Source of the DNA: Wuchereria bancrofti
Lineage: Eukaryota > Nematoda > Chromadorea > Rhabditida > Onchocercidae
DNA length: 64,000 nucleotides
Assembly: GCA_005281725.1 (NCBI GenBank)
Contig: SSBO01000012.1
Span: forward strand, 1 to 64,000
Direction of reading: 5' to 3'
Shown here: piece by piece, positions 52,928-64,000 of the stretch
How positions within the stretch are numbered: the first letter of the stretch is position 1
Layout of the letters: each line of letters opens with the position of its first letter
Program-made: the position numbers and the translations under genes
Notes under the pieces: model-generated
Databases searched by the model: none
The model's input: the letters and a program-made list of their open reading frames with translations, nothing else
Told to the model about the DNA's origin: nothing

Positions 52928-54473
52928 TAAATAGTTCGCCATTTTGTTAATGCTATCAACATGTCAATTATACATTTCAAAATTTTTATACATTTTAAAA
53001 GGTTGAAATTAAGACATAATTCATGTTTAACTTTGTATTCATAAGTTAATTGTAATTTCATTTATATGTTATTACGAATATTTTTTTTTTTCTTAAAATG
53101 ATAAACCGCAGTTTAGGAATGAATCTATTAATTTGAAGACAATGCGATATTAAAGCATAAAAAGAAAAGAGAAGCTATTTTATATTTGTTACCGCAAAGG
53201 AAAAAAAATAAAAGAAATTCGACATCTTACAAAGATATCCCTTTGTACAAAAAGAAATTTCTTGTTTTGTACATTTAATAAGTAGTCGTTATTTCATCAT
53301 TTCTCCACGAAATACTTTTACAGCTAACTTACTAACATTTAAAAAGAATAACAGTACATTACTATACAACTTTCCTCCATTTCATGATGGCTTCAAATAA
53401 ACTTAAATAAGATAAAAACTATTTTATTGTCACATTTATTTTAATCTCTCCTTTCTTCCTACTCGATATCTTACTCAATTATTAACTAAATCTTATCATG
53501 GATTGATGGTTAAAATTTAAAACATCCGCTTCATTGTAACATTCGAAATTGAATTATTGGAAAAGAAACTATCAAGATTAAAATTTACTCCATGATGTAT
53601 TTATTTATTAATCCAACAATTTAATGTTGAATAAAACGATTCGTAAATTCGCTATGCTTTAGTTCTTTTGTTTAGCTATTATTTTGCAACATGAAATGCA
53701 AACGTAACATCATTCATTTATTTTGCAACAAAACCTCGAAAAAATACAATGCTATTTTATGAAATTATATATCCATTTCAATTTTTATATCTAACTATAT
53801 TTTATGAAATTATATATCCCAAAATAATTTCAATATTAAGTAAGTAAATTGACTCATGAACCAAAAATAATTTTAACAACAAAGAGGAAGAGAGAGAGAG
53901 AGAGAAAAAAAATGATCCTTAATAAAGATGTAATAAAAAAAAATAGTTAAGGGATAAATAATGCGAAAGATATTCGTATAATTTGTCCATAAAACGTAGT
54001 GCAATGCAATTGTATAATAATAAAAAAATTGATATAGCTTAATTTTAAGCAATTTGTGAAATAAAATGAGGTACAGGTGAGCATTTTAGAAGGAAAAATT
54101 TACGATACATTCTTATAGGAAATGATTACATAAAAACTCACCGGGACATGCTAATCATTTAAATGAAAAGTTACAATAAAATCTGATAGCATTTTATCCT
54201 TTATCTTAATGAAACATACAACAGAAATGATAATAATTAGTTTAGTCAAGTACACCAACTAGTAAATTATAAACATATAAATCCAATAAATTTCATCAAT
54301 TAATATAAACGACTAGGGAAATTTCACAGTTTATGATATCCACAAATATTTTCAAACGATAGAAATAGGCAATAATAAGGATAGTTTCATTTCAATAACA
54401 AATTTTTTCAAATTATAAAAAGTTCACCCCTCAGTAGCTCATGCCATCTGAAGTATGCCAAACTCAGAAGAAG
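52928..54473. other. Convergent intergenic region
   Basis: 3' ends of the SDR-fusion and ODC-like genes face each other here. It contains an AG dinucleotide run at 53888-53905. No gene seen. Confidence 0.5.
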
Positions 54474-57409
54474 CTACTGCTTAGCAACATTATCAACAAC
54501 ATCTATGTGACTGGAAGGTTCGGATTCCGAAGTATCGCAGTTACTTGAACAATAGTTTATTTCATTTGGTGGAGTTTCCGGATCCGGAAAAACAGTCCTG
54601 AAATTCATTAGACTAACCATATGTGAGAATAACTTAAGCATGGACAGCCGAACTGTTACAAGAACGCATAATAAAAGTGAAAAACTATTGACTGAACACA
54701 TTTCTACTTATACGATATTCGAAATATCAGGTAAAAAGCAATAAATCATCGCATTCGATTCAGATAAAGTTGAGCTAATCAGCAAACTGAAAACACTTCA
54801 AATATATCTACTAAAACAAAAAAGATTTCTAGAATGTTAAACTCGATGCATTATCACCTCTGTGTTTCATCATTAACATAGCTTCTGCAAATTTCAGCAA
54901 AACTACATATATATCGCAGATAAAATCATAAATCCAATTTCATTACATTTTTTCGCCTTTATAATAGTAGTAAATAACCAATGGAGAGTCATTCCGTTCA
55001 GATGTATCATGGTTACCAATCGTATAAGCTCCCATATGATGCCAAATTAGCCAATCACCTACCTAAAAATATTTTCAAATTGATTGAATAATTGCTGTTA
55101 AAAAGAAAAAAAAATTGTATTTTAATAAATAATAAATACATAAATATGATGGAATAAATTGATTGTGAATTCTGCTTATGTAGCATTTAGCAAAAATTCA
55201 CAAATGAAAGTAATATATGACCTGTAGAGGTGGAAGTCTTGTTAGCGGCAGGATGATATCTGTATCACATGATTCAGGACCAATAATTGCTGCATATGTA
55301 TTCCTTTTTTCGCCGAAAAAAATTAATGGCGAACAGGTAGGATTACGATGAGTCAAAAGTTTGCAACCAAATGCACCATAAAATCCTTCGTTGATCTGAT
55401 AAACGTAGCCAACTGTACCAGCGTCCGATTCTGCAACTGATAACTACAATTCCAGTTTTAATTCATTTTACAATAGTTCTTTTTTTTTGTTGTAGTAATT
55501 CCATTGATATATTCCCCTCCCCCCCAAAAAAAAAAAAAAAAAAGAAAGAACTTTCTATTATAAATATTATAACATAAATATGCTAAATAAAGCTTAAATT
55601 ATTTCTTTATCCAAAAACAACATTCATATGCATTCACACAAACATACCGTCATTGGTAAGAAAACTTCCATCAATGAAACGTTTCTTGACGACACGTGTA
55701 ATCAGAGAAAAAGGAAAAGCCGCAAAATAATAGCTTGGTTCAGCGATTATTTTCAGATCTTTGAAGAATTTTGATGGAAAAAAATGTGCTAATGCAACAT
55801 TCAATGATTCAGCAATCTGATCAAATGATAAACCATCGACAGTAGTCATACATGGAAATCCATCACCTACATCCAAAATATCCATTTTATGGCCTACTTC
55901 AAGCCCAATATCAAACAGTCGTCGACATTGTGCAATTGCATATGAATATAACATTGGTGTTGCACAAACTAAGCGTACAGAAAGGCTAAAACAATTTTAA
56001 TTAAACAAATATTGTTTCAAGAAAATTATTAGCATAGATAAGTCAAAATAAAGACTAAAATTTGTTACTTCGTTATATTCCTACTTCTTTTTGAAGAAAA
56101 AAAAAAAAAGATTTATTAGCTACTAACTAATTCAATTCTTATGTTCATGATCTTTTATCATATAATTGATTTTATGTTCATAAAATAAAGAAATAGAATA
56201 AAATAACTTGCACACCTAATGCCTCTTATTCTCACTGATGAATCCTTTGTAGTGCGAAGCAAATGAATAGCTTTCTCGACATCTAAATTGTCCACCATAA
56301 GAGGATCGCTAATTATCTTTCGATCCATTGTTACACGTAAAATTATGTTTGCTTCAGGATAATACATCGCAAAACGTTTCAAATCATCTTCTGTTTCAAT
56401 GATGACTGTTTGAATGTCACATTCTTTAGCATGACGAATACTGCCACGTGTCCATAATGGATTTCGATAAATAATTCGATCCACATTGACAATTTTCATT
56501 GCCTACAGCAATGACAGCATATTATGTTAGCTTTTTCGAAGAATCTTTCACTTGATCTTTCATTGATCCTTCACTTATATAACACTGATCAACACTGCAT
56601 TTATCTTCCACATAACTTTATAAAGAAAAATTTACATGCAAAACATCAAGAGAATATTGTATGATAAAAAATTTTTGAATAAGTTACCAATATATGTTAG
56701 CTGTCAAATTCAGATGAATTGCTTTATTGATACGAAACCGTCATTTTCTTATATAATATTTTAAATTAAAATTAAAAAAAAAGGAACCATTTCAAGTTCA
56801 TAGCGATTGCTGCAACATAAACCCATGTTGGTATTCCGAGTGAGTAATTTCAATAGGACATTGTCTGAATTGCATCGCAACGCATAGTAAGGCTTAATAT
56901 CCGGCATTTTTTTGAACCAGTTTTCCAGAATATCATCGACAAGTTCCATGTTCATTACAAAAAATGGATCATAGTCACCCTGTAATTATGGGTCACCCTG
57001 TTGATTATAAATGTAAAAAAATGCAAGAACTTGAAAAAAAAAAGGAAACGAATTGTCCAGAATGTTAACAAAAATCAGATTATAAGATGATACTTCATCT
57101 CAGTTCCACCTGATCTTGAGATACTTTGTTAACTGGAAGTAAGTTTTCCTCCAGTTTAGAAGATCATCTGGACATTATGCATGTTCCTTTGGAAGACTAA
57201 CTGATTTTCTTTTTGAAAAAATAAAAAATGAGAAAAGCATTTCATAAATATACCTTAGCGACTTTTGCTATTACCAATTTTCGAATCGAGTCAAAACAGT
57301 CGAAACCATTGCTAGTTTTTACATCGCACTGCTTAACTAGATCTGCAGAGCGATAAGCTTCGTCGCAATTGTAACTATTGTAGATATCCAAAGAAGGTAC
57401 TGGTGCCAT
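54474..57409 (-). CDS. Ornithine decarboxylase homologue lacking catalytic residues (antizyme-inhibitor-like pseudoenzyme)
   Basis: Exons: 57254-57409, 56788-56979, 56216-56502, 55648-55985, 55222-55436, 54947-55062 and 54474-54597, giving 475 residues (human ODC 461). The fold is clearly ODC: YYALRCNSDN, RIIYRNP, AEPSYYFAAF, NEGFYGAFGC, GPESCD and VGDWLIWHHMGAYTIG. Compared with ODC, the PLP lysine in YAVKCN is Arg (CGA codon), FDCAS is GLCCS (Asp lost), FHVGSG is LSVRLV (His and the Gly/Ser loop lost), LDIGGGFP is LDVGDGFP, and EPGRYY is EPSYYF. The Cys360 and Tyr389 equivalents remain. Decarboxylation is therefore not expected. Binding antizyme or another ODC-fold partner is inference. The last exon joins in phase and contains PDPETPPNE. 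Without it the frame stops at 54943 (about 435 residues). ATG is 17 nt after a TTATTTAG acceptor. Confidence 0.88.
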
Positions 57410-57579
57410 GATCCGATAAAATTGGACTAAATAAGTGAAAAAAAAGAAAGTTACATCAGGACAAGAAAAATCATAAAGTCAAAAAGTCCAAAAAAAAAAA
57501 ATCCGAATTACAAAAAAATTCCGGAAAACGAAACAAGACAAAGATACAGTATTTATGTACTTTTTGAAGTTCAACCGAA

Positions 57580-58456
57580 TTAGGGTGGCCTATACAAACG
57601 GACGCAAAATGTACGACGTTTAACAACTTCGGTCCAGTGGCACGGTTTTTCCGGCGGAAGTGAAGCCGAAACTGAGGGGTGAACTATTCCGTAAACGTAA
57701 TCAAGTGCAGAAATTTTCGAGTGTTTTAGCAAGATACAAACACTTTGGTAAAATCCAAAAATGCTGAAAAAGAGATTTCGAATGATGCAACATTATAAAA
57801 TTTGTCTAAAAGATAATTAAAAGTTTATGTTTTACTCAGGTAAATCTTTAAACTTTCCAACTTCCGTATCACTCTATGCTACTAAATTAATAAGCTCTCT
57901 ATTGATATATACCTCTTACAATACAAATATATGAATTATAGCATTTACGGTGTTAGCAAAGTGGATCAGGATCCCACGGAGGCTCTGCGTTTACGTCAAG
58001 CTTGATCTGAGTACTACCTGGACGCGGGATAGGATCCGCAGATAACAGAGCGATACAGAGCTCTCGTATAACCTAAAAAATAAAACAGAAGATGAATTTA
58101 TCTGCTAGTTAATAACACACAATATTTTAAAAATATAAAATTTTAGATTTGAAAAGGAAACGAAATAAACTAACCGATTGAGAAATTCGACTTGAAGGCG
58201 GTGATGAACCGTCTGTGTACTCTTCTGACGAAATTTTCAAGGTTTTTTCGGGCTTCCAAGCCAAAATCAAAGTCCACACACGCTCGAACCCTGCAGCGTA
58301 TCTGGACCGAGGTCGTAACGACTTCGCACTCCCTTAATGCTAATACGAATAACAGCCTCTATTAAGCAGTAGGCCTAATATTTATAATCAAGAATAACTC
58401 GTTGCTCCGATTTTGATGTGAAAAAATCACTTGAGCGATAAAATCAACCAGTTCAC
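57580..58456 (-). CDS. Unrecognised GC-richer multi-exon locus
   Basis: Exon-like blocks on the minus strand are clearly less AT-rich than their surroundings. The best-supported pair is 58175 back to about 58333 (contains AWKPEKTLKISSEEYTDGSS) spliced by CAATCG|GTTAGT to 57953-58072 (starts VIRELCIALLSADPIPRP, stops after WDPDPLC), in phase. Upstream, 58365-58456 follows a TTTATTACAG acceptor and encodes ELVDFIAQVIFSHQNRSNE, but its link to the next block is unresolved. Downstream, 57580-57763 follows TTTTTCAG and reads HPSVSASLPPEKPCHW; it cannot be joined in phase to the previous stop-containing exon. I do not recognise a family. It lies 544 bp upstream of the ODC-like start on the same strand. 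The boundaries and start are not defined. Confidence 0.4.
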
Positions 58457-60117
58457 CTGTAATAAATGAAGTCAGTTATATGACACCAAACAATGATTTC
58501 GACGAAATTAACGTGTATAAAATGAAAGATAACTTTTCCTTCTTTTGATTTAAATTTTAAATAATTCAAAATAAATATAATGCATGTAATTTTTTTCATC
58601 CTCATCACTAATCAACCAAACACTCACTTTTAATCTTTTATTATTAATCCTTCATTTGACCATTAAATCATTTATTAATTTCATAAAATATAATGTAATT
58701 AATAATATTTAGATAATAATGAGTATCAAAAAATAACGGAATCAAATGAATAGGAAATTCATTTCACCTCTTTTTTATCTTTTTTTTTTTTTTTTTTAAA
58801 AAGCAATATCCTAATCGAATGCTATTTAAGTAATTGTTAATAAATTTTATTTTTTTAAATTAAATTTTACTAATTTCTAATACATTTCTAATATTTCCTT
58901 AAAGTTTAATACTTGTAATGAAGCAAATAACAGAAATTATAATAAATAAGTTTCTAGTTTATCTAAAAATAAAACTAAAGTTGAAAAAAGGAAAAACGGA
59001 AAAGAAGAAAAAAGCAAATAAATGGAAAAGATGAAAATGAATAGAATAAATAGAACTTTAGTTTAACTATCATTGTCAGTTCTGGTTAAATATTGAAAAG
59101 AAAAAGAACAAAAAAAAAAACTAAAAATAACCATTGCTGAAATAGCTATTTGCAATAGCAGTAGCACACTCTATTCAATTCATTTCAAAGGCAAATTATA
59201 TACTATCATTCTGCTGCATTCTGCCTTTCTATTCATTCCTCACTAATAAAATGAACTTTTGCCTCATTTCTAGAAATACTGAAAAAAGCAAAAAAAAAAA
59301 AAAGACGGAGAGACAGAAAAAGAAAGGGAAATGAGGAGGGAAGAGAGAAAGAGAGAGAGGAGAATATCTGCCATATCGCACAAGTCGTAGAAAAAGAAGA
59401 AAGAATGCATTTGATTTAAATTACATAGGAAAACGAGGAAAAAAAAAATTGAAAAAAGGAAAAATCGATAAACTTATAATGGTTTCTTTTTTTTTTGAAA
59501 TTAAAAAAGCAATAATAATGACAATAGTCTAGGTTAAAGATAAATAGAACTAAAGATGTTAAAATAACAAAATAAATCAAATACATTTTATGAGCTTAAT
59601 TTTTCACACAGAAGTTAGCTACTAAAACATATAACTAATCCTCATTATTTCCGTTTCAATTGCTTCTTCTTTTCTATATTCATTTCACATAGGCTTATAT
59701 TTTGTGAATTATAGTAGGAAAGAAAAAAAAAAGTAGCAATACTGTCATATTTAATTAATTAATTACGATAACAAAAACAAAAATAATTAATGATGACTGA
59801 CTGACATCAAATCAAAAATTACTCAGTTTCACTTCATTCTTGCAAAATGTGTAATCAATACAAACAATGATTACTGCTCTGTTTATTTTGAAATTTATCC
59901 TTGAAAATAAATGGAATAATCTTTACATCAAATAATATAAGTCAGAATTCTTACATTCAACTTTTTTTTCATTACTGGCATCATTTTAACACCGTACTGA
60001 CTAGTAAAAGTACGACTAATTCATTTTTAAATGTCTTTCTGGACTTAAACCTATATTTTTACAATTTGCCCTTTCTCTCCGAAATCATTTCCTCCAACAA
60101 GAAATTTAATTATTTGC

Positions 60118-60164
<47 letters not shown>

Positions 60165-62852
60165 GCACATAATATAAGTCCCTAAGTCCTAATAAGTCTA
60201 TCACTTCTCTTTAATTTCCAATTTGTTTCCCTTTCTTCCATCTTTTTTCAAAAGAAAAAAAAAAGAAATAAAACATATACCTTTTGATATTTGTTATCAA
60301 AATATTTTGTGCAAGCATTTAACTTTTCATCAAAGCAAAATTGCCATTGTAAGAACTTTATTTACAGAAAATGCTTTAAGATATGTAAACAATTTTTTTT
60401 TTTTGAATGAAATTTCTAATATAATCAAACCATTAAATAATGTAATAAAAAAAAGGAAAAAGAAAAGAAAGAAACAAATAAAGTGATCGGCATGAAAAAG
60501 GAAGAGAATGATAATAATAGCAAAATTAACAAAAGGAAAAAAAAAAGACATCAATCATTGATGAGCTTATTTGATAAAGTGGCAAACACTACGATATAGA
60601 TGGTAGTTAAAGTGAAACAGCAAAAGGAACAAAGAAGAGAAATGAAAATAGCACTTGATAAGGAAGATAATTGGATCCAAAAAATAAAAAAAAAAACAGA
60701 GGAAGATGGAAAAAAAAATTCAAATAGGCACTATTTCAAAAATAATATGAAATTTGTCATAATTTCAAATTAGCAAATATCTCACAGCTATTATTTCACT
60801 GATACATTTATTAATTCTTAAATAATATCTTGAATGCTCTACAGATATTAAATCCAAAAATCCATATGAAATCTTTCATGCACACAGAACATAAATATCA
60901 AAACATCATCAAATAGGACGGTATTAAATTTCCATCTGCTATTTGCCTTCTCTAAAAAATTATAAACTTTTCTATCATTTATTTAAACAGGTGACTAAAT
61001 TCATCAACTTGTTTATAAATTTTAAAAAAAAAAAATATTAATCTACTTCTTTTATTAGTATCAGGATGGAAACTAAAATATAGTCTAACTCGTAAACAAT
61101 TATGAATAGATGATCTTAATCTATTTATAACAATAGTTTAATACTTCAGGATATCATAATACCTCAATTATACAACATTAAATTTCTGTAATACAGGGAT
61201 ATGTAAGATGGAATTTAACAAAATAGGTATAAAATAGGCAATGTAATAATAATAGTAATAATAATTAATAGTAATAATAAGAAAGATAATTAGTGATAAC
61301 AGTTAAAATAATAACACTAAACAAGTGGAGTGACAGTGTAAATCAATAGAGAATATCCAATTTATTTCAACATAAAAAAGTATGACTTCTTACCAATTCT
61401 AATTATCAATTCCTTCTAGTTACCAATTATCACTATAGTTACCAATTATTTCTACTTATTATTCAACAACTCTCACATCACTGTTTCATTTGCAAAGTTA
61501 TTATGAAACTCAGTCAACATAACTACTTTCTCTGCAAAAATTCAGCAAAAATAAAAGTGATAAACTAGATCATATAAATTGGCCCACATTAATTTAGATT
61601 TTTAATTTCGAAACAAAATTGTATCAATAACTTGGAAGTTATCAACATTTATCACATCGTCTACATTAATCATTAGAAAAGAACAAATGTGAATTCCGGA
61701 GATGAGAAATGTTGTCTCATTAGAAATAAAAAGTCAAATAATTTCGTTGATCAAAGTTCTTGCCTCATATGTTCCACACAATCCAACATTTCACAGTTAA
61801 TTCTAAGGAGAAAATAAAAAAAATTGTAAATAATGATGATAAACATACTGAACACATCATTCATTCAACTTCCTTATCAAATTAACTCCCTCTCTCTCTC
61901 TCTCTCCTCTCGCCTAACCTTCTTCCTATTACTCGCCCTCCCTGTCTCCTATGTAATAATTAATTTTCCTCTTTTCCTACTTGTTTCAAAATCATTTGAC
62001 CAATAATGAAACATCAAAAACAATTCTCCATCACTACACCTCTATCACTTCACTTGCCACTCTCTCTCTCTTTCTCCTTTTTGCACATTGTAAATTTGAT
62101 TGTGTTGTGCTATTCTCGCAATAATAAAAAACAAGCAATAGAATAACCTTAGTTGCCTATGCTCTTATCAATCTCTAATTCTGATTTCTTTCCTCTGAAA
62201 AAAAAAAAATTAAGACTATAAATATTTGCAAATTATCTATTCATCACATTAGAAGATGGTATGAATATGGGAAACAAACGGACTCCTCATTGGATCAATA
62301 TGAATCGAGTTGAATGAGCAAAATTTTTATAAATAAAACTTATTTACTGATTCTATATAAATTATATAATTCAATAATTTCTAAATAGTATATTTGATTC
62401 CGTTTAGATCCCATTTTGCACAATATATAATAAAGCATCATGAATGATCAGAAGAAGCATTATACAAATAAATGTTTTATTATAGGCATAAAAAGACTGA
62501 AAAAAAAAGAGACGGAAAAGTCAGCTTATACTACGAGCATTTATCATCAAATACATATACAAAAGAATTCATTAAAAAGAATAGTGTTTGAAAAGAGCAC
62601 CATTCTTTCATTATGCCAACTTACAGATTTATTCATGGTATGCAAACCTACAAGCAACCAATTTGCAATATTTACATGATTAAAATTTTTAAATATTTCA
62701 CATGAATTTATGAATTAAAATTTAAAATATCCAAAGTCAGATAGTTACGAAGTCAACAAAAATAACTGACTTACTGTATATTGACAAAGATATTACAGTT
62801 GTAATTTGAAAAAGAAAACTGACAAGCAATAAGGAATTATTTAGCAAATGAT
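58457..62852. other. Long AT-rich intergenic region
   Basis: No gene seen in about 4.4 kb. It holds an AT dinucleotide run at 60121-60165, a GA/AG-rich patch at about 59320-59365, AAT tracts near 61240-61310 and a TC run at 61887-61909. Open frames at 59901-60554 and 62440-62679 are lysine- or phenylalanine-rich and compositional. Confidence 0.5.
60121..60165. repeat. AT dinucleotide microsatellite
   Basis: Near-perfect (at)n run of about 45 bp with one tt interruption. Confidence 0.9.
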
Positions 62853-63880
62853 TCAGCAACGACGACTAAATGGAGCATCAGTAGATGAAAATAATCGTGC
62901 CATATCAGCAACCGATTTACGACCTGATCTATTATCACTATCTATGGTACAACTTACCGGACGAATTGAAATAATCTGATCGGGCTTGGGTGGCAATGTT
63001 GGAGGTACCAGAGATGAACCTGGTTTATTTCGTCTTGGTACAATAGGTGGTGCAATTGCTCCTGATGCATTAGCTGATGGTGATGAAGCTGATTGCTGGC
63101 CTACACCAAATCCTGTACTCGTGAAATTCTCTTGAGAATGAAGTAGCATTGCACAACTACGCATAATAGTTGGTGAACCTGAACGACATTCATCACTGAT
63201 CGATAAATTGCTAGAATGAGCGTCGATCTCTGATTCGCCAGGTGAACAAGTTATCGATTCATTTGCTGCAGTATCATATAATGCGAAATTTTCACCATTT
63301 TCACTTCCACTATAACTCTGTTGAGCTTCCAGGAGTATCTGAGGCTAAAAATTAGACTTTAAGTTTGATTCAGTTTAATTTTAAATGATGAATTTTTTGC
63401 ATCTGCTACGATTTAATTTTAACAAGTATTGATTATTCATAATGGTCACACTAACTTTGATCCTCTTGAAATTTCTCATCGGCCTTGGTCGACATTTTGA
63501 TGGATGATTCAAAGCAGAAGGCATGGGTGGAGCATCTAAATTCACCTTTTCTCCCATATCATCGTTGGATAATTCCGAAATCACAGATTTCGGACGATGT
63601 GATCTAAAACAACAACACAAACTATGACACTAATCGTACGTACAAAAAATTTGACATAAAATTTTAACAAGAAAAACCACATTTGTCTTAGATATGTTAA
63701 GTAAAGATCATATGTTACCTTACAGTGACCAATTTTACAGAATTTGTTGCACTAGCACTCGATGAACCATGATTTCCGTTCTGCATTCCTACATCATTTT
63801 TTGCTGTATTATTGCACTGCACACGATAATCATTTACAATTCCTTGTACGGTTTCACTGATCAATTTCCACTTTGTTTTA
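62853..63880 (-). CDS. C-terminal part of a proline/serine-rich protein (5' end outside window)
   Basis: Three in-phase exons: 63719-63880, 63456-63603 and 62853-63344 (stop), encoding about 266 residues. The gene continues 5' beyond the window, since the first exon opens with a TTTTTTAG acceptor in mid-codon. The donor of the first exon must be AG|GTAACA at 63719, because the nearer GTAAGG would break the frame. Visible content: KTKWKLISETVQGIVNDYR, a Ser/Asn-rich stretch, LDAPPMPSALNHPSK, a basic RPRPMRNFKRIK patch, Ser-rich acidic sequence, then PPIVPRRNKPGSS and VPPTLPPKPDQ. The last two resemble class I/II SH3-binding sites. The end is RKSVADMARLFSS...SRRC. This suggests the disordered tail of a signalling or trafficking adaptor. 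I do not recognise the family. Confidence 0.75.
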
Positions 63881-64000
63881 CTAAAAAAGAAAAAAAAAAT
63901 GACTGAAAAAAAAAACATATTTAACAAATATGACAATGCTGATTGAAGTGAAACTACAATTCCTATTTCATTTATGATGAATTTATTACATAATTTTTGA
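63881..64000. other. Intron of the proline-rich gene (window edge)
   Basis: Sequence upstream (minus sense) of the acceptor at 63881-63882. It has no exon and ends at the window boundary. Confidence 0.5.

Noticed and set aside
54474..54701. Separate 75-aa secreted protein starting at 54701
   Set aside because: Its second half is the in-phase last exon of the ODC-like gene, following a clean TTTCAG acceptor. The first half is intron.
58270..58300. tRNA T-loop-like GGTTCGAGC on the minus strand
   Set aside because: Flanking bases do not form the T-arm stem and no D-arm or anticodon arm is visible.
59901..60554. Open frames around the AT microsatellite
   Set aside because: Low-complexity Lys/Phe/Tyr frames on both strands; no splice context.

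Overview
The window looks like nuclear DNA of a parasitic nematode, most likely a filarial species (a Brugia/Onchocerca/Loa-type genome). It is very AT-rich, with homopolymer runs and many small exons separated by AT-rich introns that often use weak donors (GTTTGT, GTTATT, GTGCAT). Several start codons sit 1-17 nt after a splice-acceptor-like site, as expected for spliced-leader trans-splicing. The species call is inference; the gene models were read by hand from splice sites and phase-consistent frames.

Layout. About 0.35-6.5 kb is a complex satellite whose edges keep a diverged long monomer and whose core is homogenised short modules. From 6.5 to 8.15 kb is AT/T-rich spacer with one perfect hairpin. 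From 8.2 to 9.9 kb (minus) is a GC-richer zinc-finger gene of unknown function. From 13.3 to 17.3 kb (minus) is a receptor-regulated SMAD of SMAD2/3 type. From 18.3 to 21.8 kb (plus) is an MFSD13A/TMEM180-like membrane protein, and from 23.9 to 26.9 kb (plus) a Rab27 GTPase. From 28.7 to 33.0 kb (minus) is URI1 (prefoldin-like), from 34.2 to 39.4 kb (minus) a signal-peptide-bearing D-aspartate/D-amino-acid oxidase, and from 44.8 to 47.1 kb (minus) TAF11. From 48.5 to 52.9 kb (plus) is a two-domain sugar-nucleotide SDR protein (dehydratase half plus RmlD-like half). From 54.5 to 57.4 kb (minus) is an ornithine-decarboxylase homologue, followed by an unrecognised GC-richer locus at 57.6-58.5 kb (minus). 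A proline/serine-rich protein at 62.9-63.9 kb (minus) has its 5' part outside the window.

The most interesting content is a convergent pair of degenerate enzyme homologues. The ODC-like protein has lost the PLP lysine and several other cofactor contacts, and the fused SDR protein has lost catalytic and nucleotide-binding residues in both halves. Both remain intact, intron-containing open reading frames, which suggests retained non-catalytic roles (for ODC, antizyme-inhibitor-like) rather than pseudogenes. Otherwise the window is a conventional gene neighbourhood in signalling (SMAD), trafficking (Rab27), transcription (TAF11, URI) and D-amino-acid metabolism. Gene-free stretches are mostly AT-rich spacer with microsatellites.
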